This document shows positions 24,384 to 35,567 of a stretch of 64,000 bases of DNA, one piece after another. The stretch is from Ceratothoa steindachneri (Eukaryota > Arthropoda > Malacostraca > Isopoda > Cymothoidae). The stretch lies in contig OZ018324.1 in assembly GCA_963969495.1 (NCBI GenBank), forward strand, positions 145,138,801 through 145,202,800, read 5' to 3'. The notes beneath the pieces were generated by a model. The model ran no database searches. It was not told where the DNA came from and saw only the letters and a program-made list of their open reading frames with translations. The number at the start of each line of letters is the position of its first letter. Within the stretch, counting starts at the first letter, position 1. The position numbers and the translations under genes were made by a program.

Positions 24384-25990
24384 GTGTTGTCTTATGTCCC
24401 GAGTCAACTGGTCCTTGCAAAGGAGGAAACGTTTAGGGCAAGGGCAGCCAAAACGCCATTACCAGACAATCTCATATTTGAGCGTTGTGGAGTGAAGTCA
24501 TCCACCTCCCCGAGAAGCAAGAGAGGCCCAGAAGGGGGAAGGGCAGCTCTGTCTGAAGGAAGATATGGTTCCCCCCGCCCCCCAGGACACCAAACGGATC
24601 CCCCTCCGTCTAATCGCGGAGAACCAAAAGCCAACCAGGCAATCGGTGTTCGAAACGATTTTCGGAAAAATTAATATTGAGCTCACCCGTCTCATCGAGA
24701 CACCAAACGGGTGGGCCGCCGTCTGCTGGGAGAACAAGGATGTGGAGGCCCTTGTCTCAGACCAGGCAAAAAACCCCTGCGCAAGATTGGGCTCGAAGTG
24801 GTAGCCCCCCCCCCCCCCTCCATCTCCCGAACTACTCGTGAGGCGTGCCGTCATCCTCAGGAGAGTAGAACCCTTCTTTGCAGATAACTATACGGATGAA
24901 ATAAAGGATGAACTCAACGCAAAACAGACATGGGAAAAAGTAGACAAGGTCGACAAAATCGGCAAAACTCTGATTAAGGTCACCTTCAGCACCAGCGAGA
25001 TGGTTCAGAGAGCGTTGCGGGACGGCCTCCTGGGCTTCTACTTGCGAGTAGCTCCAGAGCAGATAGAGGCAGAAGAGTACATTTACTTGGAAAACTGCCA
25101 AATCTGCCTGGCCATCGAAAGCCACGCAACAAAAATCTGCCCGACTAAGGAACAAATCTGGCCACGGTTGGAGATTGCCGCGAAGAACAACTGAAATGCG
25201 TAAACTGCGGAGGGGAACATCGGGCTCTGGCCATGAGATGCCCTCTACGCAAAGAAGCCATAAGAAATAAGCGAGAAAAGTTAAAATTACAAAAGGAGGA
25301 AAAGGCCCGAGAAGCTCTTATGCCACCGCGGCATCTACTCCAGGCAACGTCAAACCAGCAACCGATAGAGTAACTCCGAAGCTAGTCCTGCCGGCCGAAA
25401 GCAAGGAGATTATGACAATGGTCATAGTCGCCCACCTGGCCAACCTTCCGCGTCCCGGCTGCTTCTCGGAGGAACTCAACACCATGTTGCAGCACAACGG
25501 AGTAAAGAGAGAGTTGTGGTTCCCACCGAACCCAGCATCTCAAGACGTGTTGAACATCAAGTTCGTTGATGAAACACAATCTGAGACTGCCAACAAAGCC
25601 ACAAATCAAAAAGAAGAAGAAAAGCAACCAATAAACAACCAAGAAGATGGGAGCCAAGGAACAAAAAAAAAGACGAAAGCGTTGAAAACACGAAGAATAA
25701 CCCTAAGGAGAAGAGACCAAAGAATAAGAGGAACACCATACCCGCAACAAAACAAATAAAAGAAGAGAGACTTGACGGAGAATCCGAAGACGACGAATCT
25801 TACCCCGGAGTTCCCCTGACCAAAAAAGTCGATGTCCTGGAAAGAGGACATTTTTTCGACGGGGAACAATTAAAGTTAAAGATTTTCGGGACTACTGGAT
25901 GTAGACCTGAAAAAAGCAACCAAACGCAGTTAGTGACAGGCATCAGAAATGGCGAATACAAGTGGACCTTTGAGGGTCCGTGGTCCCCAA
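24384..25990 (+). pseudogene. Jockey-like ORF1 (zinc-knuckle protein), 3'-truncated element
   Basis: Blocks in several frames spell an ORF1 protein unlike A or B. They are an N-terminal Pro/Arg-rich part (24384-24674), IPLRLIAENQKPTRQSVFETIF (24565-24804), KVDKIGKTLIKVTFSTSEMV and LRDGLLGFYLRVAPEQIEAE (24838-25194), then knuckles CQICLAIESHATKIC and CVNCGGEHRALAMRC (about 25100-25250). The C-terminal block MTMVIVAHLANLPRPG follows at 25412-25759, and a last charged piece reaches about 25990. I recognise the order (VAPEQIEA block, knuckles, AHLANLPRPG block) as a type common in arthropod Jockey-like elements. No ORF2 follows, so the 3' half is absent. A C-run at about 24806-24817 marks one frame change. 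Confidence 0.7.
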
Positions 25991-27113
25991 AGTAAATGGA
26001 AAGCCTTATGTGCAGCGGTATGATGTACATCTCGAAGTCTAGTCTACATACAGTAAACGCGACTACTTACAAAAACATAAAGTGCGGGATGATGACCTCC
26101 TCAATTAGCTAACAGTAAAAAATGACAAAAGTGTTAAATAAATAATAAAGCAAAAATGATAAAAGTGGTAAATAAATAGGCGAATAGATAAAAGTGTCAA
26201 ATAAATAATCAAGCGAAAACCAAATAATCAAGTGTTTAAACTCGTCACGTAAGTGAACGTATGACGTATACTCTACGCAAGTTCCAGTGTATATAAGAAA
26301 TAATAAAATTAAGAAGTATCAGACAGTGTAAAAACGAAGTGAGCTGAAAGTTATAACTCAGTAAATCATAAAAAAACATAATGTGTACAGTGTACTAAAT
26401 ATAGCTGTAAATATCATTAAATAAAGCCATTAAATAAAATCCAAACTGTAGTATATACAACAATAATAGACAACAAGTAATAAATTAATGTTAAAATTGT
26501 CAGTGAAATCCAAGTGATGAAATTAGATTAAAAGGAAAGCTAACAAATAAAAATTTAAACAAGGTAAAGAAGTAAGTCATAAATCAAATGACCAATATTA
26601 ATGTAGAAAAAACAACAAAAAACAAAACCTATTAGTGGGTACAATTTAAGCGTAAAAGCTGTAAATTAACAAAAAGCTGAGCTCCTGCGTATTATTGCTC
26701 CAGGAGAAACCACTTTATATATTTTTGCCTCCGACTAAATCCTTTCCCTTCTCTGCTATAATTTTGATTTTTTCAACACTTTAACTATAAAAATCTTATT
26801 GCATTGTATATATCTATTTATTGAATATAAAATTTCTTGTACTGTTTCCTACAAATATATCATCATCATCCGAATTTTTAGACTTTTAAAAAATCAACAA
26901 AAATTGAGCTCACAGAAAAGTTCACAGCCGGCAAAGGAGGAAAAGTCGATGAAAAGGAACGTCAAGAACGCCATCGATTTTTACCTTTTCTCCACGGGAC
27001 TTCATGAACAAGATCTATTTTTGTACAGAGCTACGTATGGCCGACACAAGATATTGTACTGCGTACTGGGGAGTCTAATTTCCTGTTTACGAAGGAGAAA
27101 TACTGCAAAGGGG
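25991..27113. other. AT-rich stretch, nothing recognised
   Basis: Short A/T-rich words such as AAGTGTTAAATAAATAA recur near 26130-26210. There is no coding or RNA signal that I can support. Confidence 0.5.
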
Positions 27114-27286
27114 GAAGTTTATCTTCCTATTTACAAAAAAAACGTTATTAACCGCGAGAAGTTTATCTTCCTATTTACAAAAGAGGGCTATTAACAGCGG
27201 GAAGTTTATCTTCCTATTTACAAAAGAGAGCTATTAACAGCGGTAAGTTTATCTTCCTATTTATAAGGTTCAATGTGTGAACCGTT
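27114..27286. repeat. Tandem repeat, 43-44 bp unit, about four copies
   Basis: GAAGTTTATCTTCCTATTTA recurs at 27114, 27158, 27201 and (as TAAGTTTATC) 27244, spacing 44, 43 and 43 bp. The units differ by a few bases. The array runs into a second pair of repeats with the same spacing. Confidence 0.9.
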
Positions 27287-27350
27287 TAAGTTTCAAACAA
27301 ATGTTTCCTAGGTTCATGTGTGAACCGTTTAAATTTTTCACACAAATGTT
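27267..27350. repeat. Pair of GGTTCA...TGAACC palindromic repeats, 44-bp spacing
   Basis: GGTTCAATGTGTGAACCG at 27267 and GGTTCATGTGTGAACCG at 27311 are each a six-base inverted repeat round a 4-5 base centre. Each is followed by TTTAA and AAACAAATGTTT or ACACAAATGTTT. The spacing matches the neighbouring array. Confidence 0.85.
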
Positions 27351-27377
27351 TACTCGGTTCGATCTTCGACCCCCACA

Positions 27378-27527
27378 GAATCTTTTAACCCGTCGTTTTT
27401 TTTTCATTTTTGTCACAAAGTGGTCTCCTCCACCTTTTATAGATGATTCGTCTCGTTTCACCCTAGCTGCCATATAGAATCCACTTGGATTGGGCAGCAA
27501 CCCACTGGTAACTTACCTTAAACCCTT
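27378..27527 (+). repeat. Detached 3' end of family B copy B2
   Basis: From GAATCTTTTAACCCGTC to ACCTTAAACCCTT this matches 9746-9887 of B1 almost base for base, including CACAAAGTGGTCTCCTCC and GGGCAGCAACCCACT. It abuts the right-hand copy of the B2 target duplication, which identifies it as the true end of B2 rather than a separate insertion. Confidence 0.9.
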
Positions 27528-29338
27528 AATAGGCACTGAACTGCGTCTCTCGCTATGCCGAAGCGCACAGGCTTCGGTTTTCCTTGGCCAAGAATAAGTT
27601 AGGGCCCTTCTGCCGCCATTCACCGCTCCACTCTGACCCACACTGGTTTCTAATTGGGGTGCGCCTAAAAGTAGTAGGCTCGCACCGTTTCCTTGGTCAT
27701 GTATTTGACCGATTCCTCACCTGGAAAGCTCATATTCTTGTACCCACGCTATGGATATTCTTCGCTACGTGACGTTCTGCGTCTGGGGTGCTGATAGGGC
27801 TACTGCCTTACTTTCTTATCGATCCTTTGTTCGTTCGAAGCTCGACTGCGGATGCAAGTTTTATGCATCCGCCGCCGAAAGTGTATTGCGGAAGGTAGAC
27901 TCGATCCACCACACCGGCCTTCTCCTAGCGACTGTTGCCTTCCCCCCGTCCCCCATTTCGAGCCTACTTGTCGATGCCACTCGCCCTGCGCAGTACACTA
28001 TTCGCTTGTACGCGCGAGCCCGGCGCCTCCTTCAGTCGCTAACAGCTCTCACTGTATTCCCAGCGGATATCGACGGTGCCTATGCCGCCGAAACACTCCA
28101 TTATACCTTAAGTCCTTTTTAAGGCCAGGAAACTAGTGTGAGAGCTAGGTATATCTTTCGAGCCGGTGGCGCCCCTTGTTCTGCCTAGGACGCCACCCTG
28201 GACCATTTGTTATCACGCCTCTGCTCCCAAAGCTTCTACAGCACCAGGAGTATTGCGTCCGTCCTTTTTGGAGCACACCTTGTGTCACGCTGGAACCGTG
28301 CCAATGTATACGGATGGCTCCAAAATCCCAAGAGGATGTCGGTTTCCACGCCGTATCACCTCTGTTTAAGGTAAGCGGGGCGCTGCGTCTGTCTTCACGG
28401 CCGAGCTGGCTGCAATACACCGCTAGGTACGGGAGATTAGGCAACGTGCTCGTTTCGGACACCCGATTGTGAGATATCGACTCAAAAAGCGCCCTGAGTG
28501 CTCTCGGAGCACTGGAATCTCCGCATCCCCTGGTTAGCGATATCCGTGACTACACGATTTTGGCGAACCGGGCGGATGTCAAGATTATCTTCTGCTGAGT
28601 TCCTGGACATGTAGGAATTGCGGGGAATGAACGCGCCGATGAGAGCGCCAAAGAGTCCGCGAGACTTTGGCGACCGGACCAGCGTTTCGCTCTTCCTCAC
28701 ACCCACTACATAGCAGGAATACGGGCAGCTCTCCGGACTGCTCGGCAAAGAAGATGGGAGACGGTCGAGGGGTATCTAAAGTTGTGTGCCATTGTGCCGC
28801 GACTGTTTCCATGAACCTACCCCCTAATGCTGCGACGGCTTCAAGTTCCTTTCTGTCGTCTCCGAATTGGACACACTCCTGGGACGCACCGCCATTTGAT
28901 GGAGCGCTCGCCTGCGCCTTATTGTGACGACTGCGTTGTTCCCTTGACTGTTCGGTACATTCTTGTTGAATGTTCCAGTCTGGGTGATCTTCGCACATGT
29001 TACCTGTCCCGGTACCGGGATGAGTGGGGTCGCTACCGCATGTGCCTTGAACTCAGGACGGGTTCGTACATACTGACTTGTGGACCTTGACTTTTTGGAA
29101 GACGCTGTCCTTCACTTTATTTAAGTGGGTTATTTTGTTGTTTTTGTAAGTCTCACGTTCCTGCGCCGGGCGGAGGCCCCCCTTCCTCCACGCTGGAATG
29201 TGCTTGTTGTCCATTTCCTTTTTTTATTGTTGTTGTTTTTTGTTTTGTTTTACATATTGCTATTTTAATGTAGCCTAGTACTAGGCTGCGGTGAGTACGG
29301 CGACTTAGGCCCAAGTAGGCAGTCCTACAAAAAAAAAA
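27528..29338 (+). mobile_element. Family A copy A2, 3' segment (RT thumb to poly(A))
   Basis: This continues the element broken at 15621. It carries the RT thumb, RNase H, the Cys/His tail, the 3' untranslated region and a terminal A run ending at 29338. The 3' region holds the palindromic hairpin AGCCTAGTACTAGGCT (29272-29287) and the start of the terminal hairpin (GGCGACT 29299-29305), whose second arm is shortened here to AGTC (29321-29324). No target duplication of A2 itself could be seen, because its 5' end is truncated. Confidence 0.88.
27540..29090 (+). pseudogene. ORF2 C-terminal half of A2 (thumb, RNase H, zinc tail)
   Basis: The thumb block (SYRSFVRSKLDCGCKFYAS, VDSIHHTGLLLAT, IRLYARARRL) lies at 27751-28122. 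RNase H follows from about 28170 (MYTDGSKIPRG near 28305; KSALSALGALESPHPL near 28480). The tail PAPYCDDCVV with HILVECSSLGDLR-like residues is at 28830-29000. The frames alternate, with a stop in the RNase H centre. It is the natural continuation of the RT fragment at 14338-15609. Confidence 0.85.
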
Positions 29339-31157
29339 TCCTTACCCTAACTCAGAATCTGGTCCGGTCCCTTGTTCTCCGTAAATAATCTCCCTCTCTT
29401 CCACTTGACTTCTCCCCTTGATATAATTGCTCATTCATTCTCCTGTTTTATCGCTATCTCTCCCCGGTGATAGTAAAAAGTGTGTCTCAGTGAGACACAC
29501 ATGTGGCAATCGCTGCTCAAACTCACTTCCCTATAAAAACAAACATGCGGAAACAAAAATTTATTCCCGTCGAACACCCTAAACATGATAGGCACACAAT
29601 TCTTCAGCCCCATCACACACCCTCTCCACTCATACCCCTAAAGCTACCCTGCCTCCCACACTTTATAAAACGCACCACACCCACATTACCCACATCTATA
29701 GGAATTTGAAGCCAGCTGCAAAATGCCCTACTCCAAAGACCCGCCATATTCACCAATCCGAAGCAACCTGAATCAGCCCCCCCACCTTCCTGCGACCAGG
29801 GCACCAAACAAGGCTTACATCAATACAAAAATCAATTAGCCCCCCGCCCCACCCGACTGCAACCTGAAAACACCTCCTAGATCATCCTATCTTATCTTAA
29901 AACCAATTTCAATTTACCCTCTGTAAAAAAAAAAACAACACGTGCTGTAGTATCCTTCCTGAGCGCTGCCGGGTTCAACTGAAGAGAACTCGAGGGGACG
30001 GTCAAAGTAAGACAGACCTGAATAAAGGGTAAAAGATCCTGTTGAACCTTCAAAGCAATCCACAGTGTGTACCTTTTTCTCATCCTCTTCTTTTCTTAGT
30101 ATTTGTGTTATCATAACCTTTTGAAGCACTATTATTAATTTCCTTGAAAATCTACTTCTCTAATTCGCCATTTTTTGAAGATTGTATAAATACACGCAGG
30201 GATAAGGTCTCTTAAGCTGGTTAATTTATTTTGCAATAACAAAAGCATATTAGCAATATATCTTTTGATTATCATTGATTTCTCGCTGAAGGAACAAGAA
30301 TTAAATCACAGTTCATGATTATTTTACAATCATCATTGCATTTAATGTTTGTATCACAAAATGACTAGATTTTCGATCTCATTTTAAGACATTGGCTAAG
30401 TGACTCTCACCTTGTATTAAAATTTGTACTTTTTTTTAGCAAATTGTGTATGCAATTTGGGGGGGAGGGGGTGTTCTATTAAAATCTGAGGTTAGTCTTT
30501 TACTTCCTATCACATTATTTCGGTATAACTTAACTGCATTTTTAAATATTCTTATATGCTATTTATTTAATAGCCAATACGGTCTTAAAATTTTACTACA
30601 CCTCAGGATGAAAGGAAAAGACAAAGTTTCATTCACTCAGCCTTGCAAACTTATCTGAAACATGTCATCGTCACACTGATGAACGAGAAGTTATTAAATG
30701 AAAGTGATAAATATGAATTAGTGTGTGCAGTTGTCATTTACAAAAGCAAATATTCTATTGATATTTTAAGCATTATCAGAATGGCTTTAAAAAAAGTATA
30801 AAACACTACTAAAGACTTCATTTATCGGGACAATATCATCGTATCGCTGAAACAGTCGCCATTTTTGCAGCCAGCCGCAACAAAAGCTGAATTGCGGCAT
30901 TATGTACTATCATACATAAATTCCTCATTTTCACTATCATGTAAGGGTCTCTCTCACAGCCTTCCACATTTCACCTTGAGTAGTGACCTGTAATAAGGAA
31001 ACCAAGTTAAATTGAAACTAGGTGTTTTTTAACACTAGCGTATCTCTTGCCAGGCGACCATTGCATAACATCCAACATTTCCTTTTAATGCTTCTAATCT
31101 TAACAGTCCTAAGGTGGTTGTGATTAATTATGGATAAGCGAGATTAATGGATTGCAT
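29339..31157. other. AT-rich DNA downstream of RBCK1-like gene; few signals
   Basis: Contents are a perfect palindrome (29480-29500) and, on the minus strand, a 71-codon frame at 30129-29914 (KKVHTVDCFEGSTGSF...) that ends at a pyrimidine tract plus ACAG. That frame could be an exon fragment but matches nothing I know. The part just left of 31158 is presumably the 3' UTR of the minus-strand host gene. No poly(A) signal was assigned. Confidence 0.4.
29480..29500. repeat. Perfect 10-1-10 palindrome
   Basis: GTGTGTCTCA, one G, then TGAGACACAC: a 21-base perfect inverted repeat standing alone in non-coding DNA. Confidence 0.9.
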
Positions 31158-31238
31158 TCAGTGGCAATAGGTGCATTTGGGGTGGCATTTCCTTCCATTG
31201 AGGCCGCATTTGCAACCGCCAGAGGTATCGCCTTGACC
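31158..31238 (-). CDS. RBCK1: RBCK1/HOIL-1-like E3 ligase, last coding exon (Cys-rich C-terminus)
   Basis: On the minus strand an acceptor (TTCATTTCAG) precedes [18 protein letters not shown], followed by HPKCTYCH and a TGA at 31160-31158. This lines up with the end of vertebrate HOIL-1, which closes with GDTSGGCRC...CHPSCQNCH. In HOIL-1 this tail contributes extra zinc ligands next to RING2. The exon is phase 0, 81 bp including the stop, and joins in frame to the RING2 exon (39391-39248) across an 8.0-kb intron that contains full-length retrotransposon A3. Every cysteine of the family tail is kept, so the gene is probably functional here. Confidence 0.9.
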   Translation of the reverse strand, partial: GQGDTSGGCKCGLNGRKCHPKCTYCH

Positions 31239-32251
31239 CTGAAATGAAATGAAAATGATAATTTAATATCGTGAAGTAATTTACTGTGGTGGGATGTTAG
31301 AATGCCATCACCATAGCACACGCCTCCTGGCCTATCACGGGAGGAATCCCCGAGCTCTAGGGGACGAATCTACTGCTTGGATTTCTTGGATTTTTCGAAT
31401 GTGATGGATTGTGCGCCCTCCCAGCCCCAATACCCGCAGGAGATCTCTGTCTATTTATCTTTCACTTCCTCCATCTTCACTTTTAAACATAGCTCTCCTT
31501 ATAAACTTCCTCAAGAAAATGTCCTTGTTGGTTTTCGATTTAACCCCAAAATACAACCAACAAAACAATTAGGCCAAGGCGAAGATGTGTGTGATTTTTT
31601 TTTATTTTATTTCAGGGGCTATCTGGCGACTGCCGACTTAGGCATAAGTCGCCGTAAACAAACAGCCTAGTTCAAGGCTACTTTAAAAAATTGAACAGGA
31701 AACAACAATAAAAAGAAATAACAATAAAAATAACAAAACAATAACTAAAACAATTAAACCTGGTTAAATGAAAGGGAGAAGGCCGGCCTCCCCCCAAAAG
31801 TCAACAAGTCCACTAGTCAATGTGCACGAATCTGTCCCGAGTACAAGGGACAGGCGGTAGCGACCCCGCCCATCCCGGTACCGGGACAGGTATCGTGCGC
31901 GAAGATCATCCAGACTGGGATATTCGACAAGAATGTGCCGAACAGTCAGGGGTGACTACGCAGTCGTTGCAATAGGGCGCAGGCGAGCGCTCCATCAAAT
32001 AGCGATGCGTCACACGAGTGTGTCGGATTCGGAGACGACAGAAAGCAACCTGAAGCCGCCGCGGCATTGGGGGATAGATCCATGGGAACAGTCGCGGCGC
32101 AATAGCACGCAACTTTAAGTTCCCTTCGACCGTATCCCATCTTCTTTGCCAAGCAGTCTGAAGAGCTGCCCATATTCCTGCCATGTAGTTGGTGTGAGGA
32201 AGAGCGAAACGCTGGTCCGGTCACAGAGTCCTCGCGGACTCTTTGGCGCCC

Positions 32252-35200
32252 TCATTTCTCGCAATTCATACATGTCCAGGAACCCAGCAGAAGATAATCC
32301 CCGACATCTGCCAGGCTCGCAAAAACCGTGGCGTCACGGATATCGCGAACCAGGGGATGCGGAGATTCCAATGCGCCGAGAGCACTCAGGGCGCTTTGTG
32401 AGTCGCTATAGATCACAATCCGGTCTCCGAACCGGGCACGTCGCGTTATCTCCCGTACCGAGTGGTGTATTGCCACCAGCTCGGCCGTGAAGACAGACGC
32501 AGCACCTAGTAGAGCCCCGCTGACTTCAAACAGAGGGGATACGGCGTGGAAGCGGACCCCCGCTTGGGACTTGGAGCCATCCGTATACACTGGCACGGTT
32601 CCAGCGTGACACGATGTGCGCTCCAAAAAGGTCGAACGCAATACTCCCGGCGCCGTACAACCTTTTTGAGCAGAGGCGTGGCGACAAATAGCCAAATTTG
32701 GTACCCTCCAGGGTGGCGTCCTGGGCAGAACCAGGGGCGCCACCGGCCCGAGAGCTATATCTACCTCTCGAAGGAGTTTCCTGGCCCTAAACCCAAAGGG
32801 CTTAGGGTATGACCTGCGTCTCTCGGCGGCAAAGGCACCATCGAGATCAGCTGCGGAAGCAGTGAGAGCTGTTGGCGACTGAGGGAGGCGCCGGGCTCGC
32901 GCGTACAGGCGGGTGATGCACTGCACGCGGCGCAGAGCGAGTGGCATCTCCCCAGCATCGACCAACAGGCTCTCAATGGGAAAAGTGCGGAAGGCACCGG
33001 TCGCAAGGCGAAGGCCGGTGTGGTGGATCGAATCCACCTTCCGCAATAAACGCTTGGCTGTGGATGCATAAAACTCGAATCCGTAGTCGAGCTTCGAACG
33101 AACAAAGGATCGATAAAAAAGTAGGGCAGTAATCTTATCAGCGCCCCAAGCGCTGAACGTCACGGAACGGTGAATGTCCATGGCGCGGGTACAGGATACC
33201 CTAAGGCTGCGAATATGAGCCTCCCAGGTGAGGCGTCGGTCGAATACAAGACCAAGGAAACGGTGCGACTCAACCACATCCAGGCGCACCACATTAAGAA
33301 ACAAATCTGGGTCGGGGTGAAGCCGTGGATGGCAGCAGAAGTGCACCACCTTAGTCTTGGCCAAAGAAAACCGAAACCTGTGCGCTTCGGCATAGCTAGA
33401 GACGCGGTTCAATGCCTGTTGGAGTCGACGCTCCAGAGTTGGCATCTGGGCCACGCCAAAAGAGATCGAAAGGCCGTCCACGTAGAGCGTAGCGAGAACA
33501 TCTTCCGGCAGCACCGAGGTGATGCCGTTGATGCTCAAGGCAAAGAGTGAGACACTGAGGACACTTCCCTGCGGGACACCCTCTTCCTGCTCCTTTGGGC
33601 CAGGGAGGGCTCCCCCCCCCCGTACGCGGAATCGACGATCTCGCAAAAATTCAGATATAAACATTGGGAGGCGTCCCCTCGCCCCCATCGTGTGGAGAGT
33701 CTCCATGATACCGTATCGCCATGCGGTATCATAGGCCTTCTCCAGATCGAAAAAGACCGTGGCGTAGTGCTGTCTACGAAGGAAAGCCTTGCAGACGGTA
33801 TTTTCCAGTCGGAGCAGAGCATCCGACGTGGAGTGGAATTTGCGGAAGCCGCACTGTGCAGAAGACAGATGGCCTCCGCTGTCCAGGAAAAAGGCTAGTC
33901 TAACATTTACCAATTTCTCCATCAACTTGCACACGCAAGAGGTTAGAGACATTGGGTCGGAGTAGAGTGATCTCTCACCGGTTTGCGAAAGGCAAGCACA
34001 GTAGCGATTCGCCAGGAGTCTGGGAGAAGACCTTCCACCCAGATCCTGTTGAACAAATCTAACAGAAAGGCCATGCCTCGCTCACCCAGGTGTTGAAGCA
34101 TGGCGTACGGGACATCGCCCGGACCATGGGCGGTGTCCGCGCACGAAGCGAGAGCGGAGCGCAACTCACTCACAGTAAACTTGTCGTTGAAGGGTTCTCC
34201 GCCTCTGGAGGTAAAGTCCAGCCAGCGGCCTTCCGCGACATCACGACGTGCATTGAATGCTGGCGGAGCAGCATCACGGCTAGAGAATGCGGAAAAAGCG
34301 GTCGCTAAGGATTCCGCCACGGACGCGGGGTCCGAGATTGCGGTCCCATTCTCCTGGAGAACAGGAGGGGGGTCCTGCGAGAACTTGCCCCGAATCCTTT
34401 TGACTCGCTTCCACACCTCAGCTAAAGGGGTCTTCCCGTTAAGTGAAGACACGTATGCCCTCCAAGAAGAGCGGCGTGCGTGCTTCGAAATATACCGGAA
34501 CCTAGCCCTAGCCCGACGAAATTCAGCGACAGTGAAATCGTTCGGGCGGCGCTTATAGCGCATGTAGGCATAACGCTTCTGTTTGAGGGCTGTCTCACAC
34601 TCGGCCGACCACCATGGGAGTGGTCGGCGTGCAAAACGGCCAGACGTCCTAGGAATAGTAGTCAGGCCCACGGCGATGAGGTTGCCGGAGAAGAACTCAA
34701 CGGCCTCATCTACCGCCCTAAACTCCTCGACTGAGATAGAGAATTCAGTCATTTCCTGAAATGCAGGCCACCGCGCCCGCGCCAAGCACCACCGAGGTGG
34801 GCTCTCAGGCGGCAGTTGCTCTGAAAATGATATTTGAATGGGAAAGTGATCACTACCATGGAGATCATCGACCACCCCCCAATCAAAATCAGGCTATGCA
34901 TCCGAAGAGCACAAACATAGGTCAAGGCAAGAAAATCAAGTGGTTCTCGGACAGTGATGCGTAAACTCATCCACGTTTAGGACACCCATCTCAAGATCAG
35001 ATTGGCAAGGACTTGTCCCCTGGGATTTATTGGTTAATCTCCCCAGAGAGGATGCCTGCCGTTCAGATCTCCAAGCAAGAGGTAGGGCCTCGGCAACCGT
35101 GCCACGACGCGGCGGAAGTCCCCCGCGTCGAAGTCAGCTGACGGTGGAATGTACGCAGAAATGATAGTATACCTCCTATCTAGGTGCAGCTGCACAGCCA

Positions 35201-35567
35201 CTGCCTGAAAGGAGGTATCTAAAGAGAAAGGAAGAACGGAGACATCATGCTGGGTGTAAACCGCGCATCCCCCAGCCCGGCCATCCCGCGGTGGTGGGGT
35301 CGCAAGACCCTTATACCCCGGAAGGGCGGGCAGGGGGCACGCGCCTAGCATGGTCTCCTGCAAAACGTTAGCTAACGGGGAACGGGACGAGACGAGCCTC
35401 CGCAGCTCCTCCCAGTTGGCCCGGAGTCCACGGCAATTCCATTGAAGGAATATGCCCTCCAGGCCTGGCTCGGAGGAGACGCGGGGGCCATCCTCGAACT
35501 GAAGACTCTCGCGGGATTGGCCGTACGCTTCCCGGGGGCAGAACCCCGGGCGCTGTTGGCCGGACAA
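32252..35567 (-). pseudogene. Family A ORF2 of A3 (endonuclease, RT, RNase H), near-intact but mutated
   Basis: Three long frames make up the protein. 35567-35034 is the endonuclease start (WNCRGLRANWEEL, LQETMLGAC, LLLGDLNGRHPLWGD). 34875-33943 is the endonuclease end (DDLHGSDHFPIQISF) and linker with the first RT blocks. 33952-32252 is the RT (QCGFRKFHSTSDAL, FFDLEKAYDTAWRYG, VPQGSVLSVSLF), thumb and RNase H (YTDGSKSQ, TAELVAIHHS, YSDSQSALSAL). Two frameshifts join the frames. The catalytic box is YVDG instead of YVDD, which should inactivate the polymerase, while copy A2 keeps YVDD. RNase H keeps three of its acidic residues; its end and the zinc tail run out of frame (VPGHV then a stop). 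Confidence 0.9.

Larger units (their letters stand above)
15622..27527 (+). mobile_element. Family B copy B2, inserted in A2 and itself interrupted
   Basis: B2 starts at 15622 with the same opening as B1 and runs to about 21990. Its last 150 bp (27378-27527, ending ACCTTAAACCCTT) lie beyond a large insertion. The host family A sequence is duplicated on both sides as AATAGCCACTGA (15610-15621) and AATAGGCACTGA (27528-27539), a 12-bp target duplication with one mismatch. The 5' hairpin is conserved (CTCTGGGA 15632-15639 with TCCCAGAG 15659-15666). Inserts inside B2 are a 413-bp solo-LTR-like element (20738-21150) and the 21991-27377 block. Confidence 0.88.

Noticed and set aside
27114..27286. 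A CRISPR-like array
   Set aside because: The 43-44 bp units have no separate spacers and lie in animal DNA between retroelements. It is an ordinary tandem repeat.
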